NCBI GenBank assembly: GCA_023450535.1 | Contig: JAEXGX010000184.1 | Coordinates: 1-6,699 of the forward strand | Direction: 5' to 3' | From: Pseudomonadota bacterium | Lineage (GTDB): Bacteria; Desulfobacterota; Desulfovibrionia; Desulfovibrionales; Desulfovibrionaceae | DNA length: 6,699 nt | The notes under the pieces: generated by a model | The model's database searches: none | Told to the model about the DNA's origin: nothing | Seen by the model: the letters and a program-made list of their open reading frames with translations, nothing else | Program-made: the position numbers and the translations under genes | Shown here: positions 6,123-6,699 of the stretch, piece after piece | Numbering within the stretch: the stretch's first letter is position 1 | Layout of the letters: each line of letters begins with the position of its first letter

Positions 6123-6699
6123 ATGTTACATAGGTCCGGCGGCAAAACCGCTTTGTTTTTGTCCTGTCTGGCGTTGCTGACCTCCCTGACGTTGGGAGGA
6201 GCGTTTGAATGTGCCTTTGCCACTCCGCATATCACTGATTTTACTCTCGGCATGAGCAAGGAAGACTTGGGATCGCGCGAGGCGGCGGTGTGCGACGAAA
6301 AATTCCCGCACATCCTGTGTGGGGAAGTCGGCTTTGGCGGGAAAAACTGGCAGGGAAGCTTTCATATCAAAGATGGTGCTCTTGATTCCATCACCCTGAC
6401 GGCTCCGTTGGCCGACGCCTCGCTTGAGGCCGCGATGCAGGGCTTCAAAGAATCTCCTTATGTGCTGTATGCCGCGCTTTCCGAGGATTTGGAGTTCAAT
6501 TTTATCAAGCGTGCTGCGCACGGCGAAAGCCCGGAAAGCATAGATACTGCATTTGCCGCGTTTCTCGGTGAGCTGAAAACCGGGCCACGTGATTTTGTGG
6601 CCTATTTTTATACTGAACCTCTGGTATACGATGCGGCGATCAAGGCTGAAAAAGCGGGCGGCCGAACAGAGACTCCTGGTGTGGCCTGCTGTCTTACGC
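6123..6699 (+). CDS. Exported protein of unknown function, 3' end cut by window edge
   Basis: The frame opens at ATG 6123 with a good Shine-Dalgarno sequence and stays open for 192 codons to the right edge. Residues 1-33 are a signal peptide: a basic start (MLHRSGGK), a hydrophobic core (LFLSCLALLTSLTLGG) and an AFA cleavage site, leaving a mature N-terminus TPHITDF. C30 within the signal is preceded by F and E, so it is not a lipobox. The mature part begins DFTLGMSKEDLG (39-50), a pattern common in small periplasmic proteins, then carries C57 and C66, which could form a short-range disulfide. WQGSFHIKDGALDSITLTAP (from about 75) looks like a beta-strand segment, and an alanine-rich, probably helical part follows. 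A CC pair occurs at 189-190. I do not recognise the family. It is divergent from the two-component operon and is a possible target of it, but nothing in the sequence proves this. Confidence 0.8.
   Translation, partial: MLHRSGGKTALFLSCLALLTSLTLGGAFECAFATPHITDFTLGMSKEDLGSREAAVCDEKFPHILCGEVGFGGKNWQGSFHIKDGALDSITLTAPLADASLEAAMQGFKESPYVLYAALSEDLEFNFIKRAAHGESPESIDTAFAAFLGELKTGPRDFVAYFYTEPLVYDAAIKAEKAGGRTETPGVACCLT

Noticed and set aside
6195..6215. A lipoprotein signal in the exported protein (C30)
   Set aside because: The residues before the cysteine (GGAFE) do not fit the lipobox, and an AFA signal-peptidase I site follows directly.
1..6699. CRISPR arrays, insertion sequences, attachment sites, toxin-antitoxin or defence genes
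   Set aside because: No regularly spaced repeats, transposase motifs, integrase or recognisable defence domains were found on either strand.

Overview
This 6.7-kb stretch is ordinary-looking bacterial chromosome with a mid-50s % GC content judged by eye. It comes from a Gram-negative bacterium: three of the five genes encode exported proteins with Sec-type signal peptides, and a two-component system has a periplasmic sensor loop. The style of the aryl-sulfotransferase-family protein and the rest of the gene set recall Desulfovibrionaceae (Desulfovibrio/Bilophila-type sulfidogens). That placement rests on recollection of the protein families, not on a database search.

Layout, left to right. 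(1) 1-1463, minus strand: the N-terminal 487 residues of an exported M16 (insulinase/pitrilysin-family) zinc peptidase, cut by the left edge. (2) 1464-1736: a divergent promoter region with a Shine-Dalgarno sequence on each side. (3) 1737-3302, plus strand: a complete 521-residue exported protein of the arylsulfotransferase (ASST) family, a six-bladed propeller in which all six blade motifs can be read directly. (4) 3303-3583: two hairpins directly after the ASST stop, then about 210 bp with no convincing gene. (5) 5763 down to 3584, minus strand: an OmpR/PhoB-type response regulator and an EnvZ-like sensor kinase, translationally coupled by a 4-bp ATGA overlap. (6) 5764-6122: a 359-bp gap between divergent genes, unusually rich in hairpins, with one terminator-like hairpin plus T-run on the plus strand. 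(7) 6123-6699, plus strand: the first 192 residues of an unrecognised exported protein, cut by the right edge.

How the genes may work together. The ASST protein and the M16 peptidase are both cell-envelope or periplasmic enzymes transcribed away from each other from a shared 273-bp region, so co-regulation is possible but not shown. The two-component pair is self-contained and convergent with the ASST gene; the hairpins at 3303-3374 lie between the two converging units. The target of the regulator is unknown. Its own promoter region and the exported protein at 6123 are the nearest candidates.

No complete new system is evident. The points most worth a second look are the ASST protein, which does not show an obvious counterpart of the sulfo-accepting histidine known from E. 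coli AssT; the structured gap at 5764-6122, which could hold a small RNA or a structured leader; and the unexplained 3375-3583 segment. No tRNA, rRNA, CRISPR array, insertion sequence or replication origin was seen.
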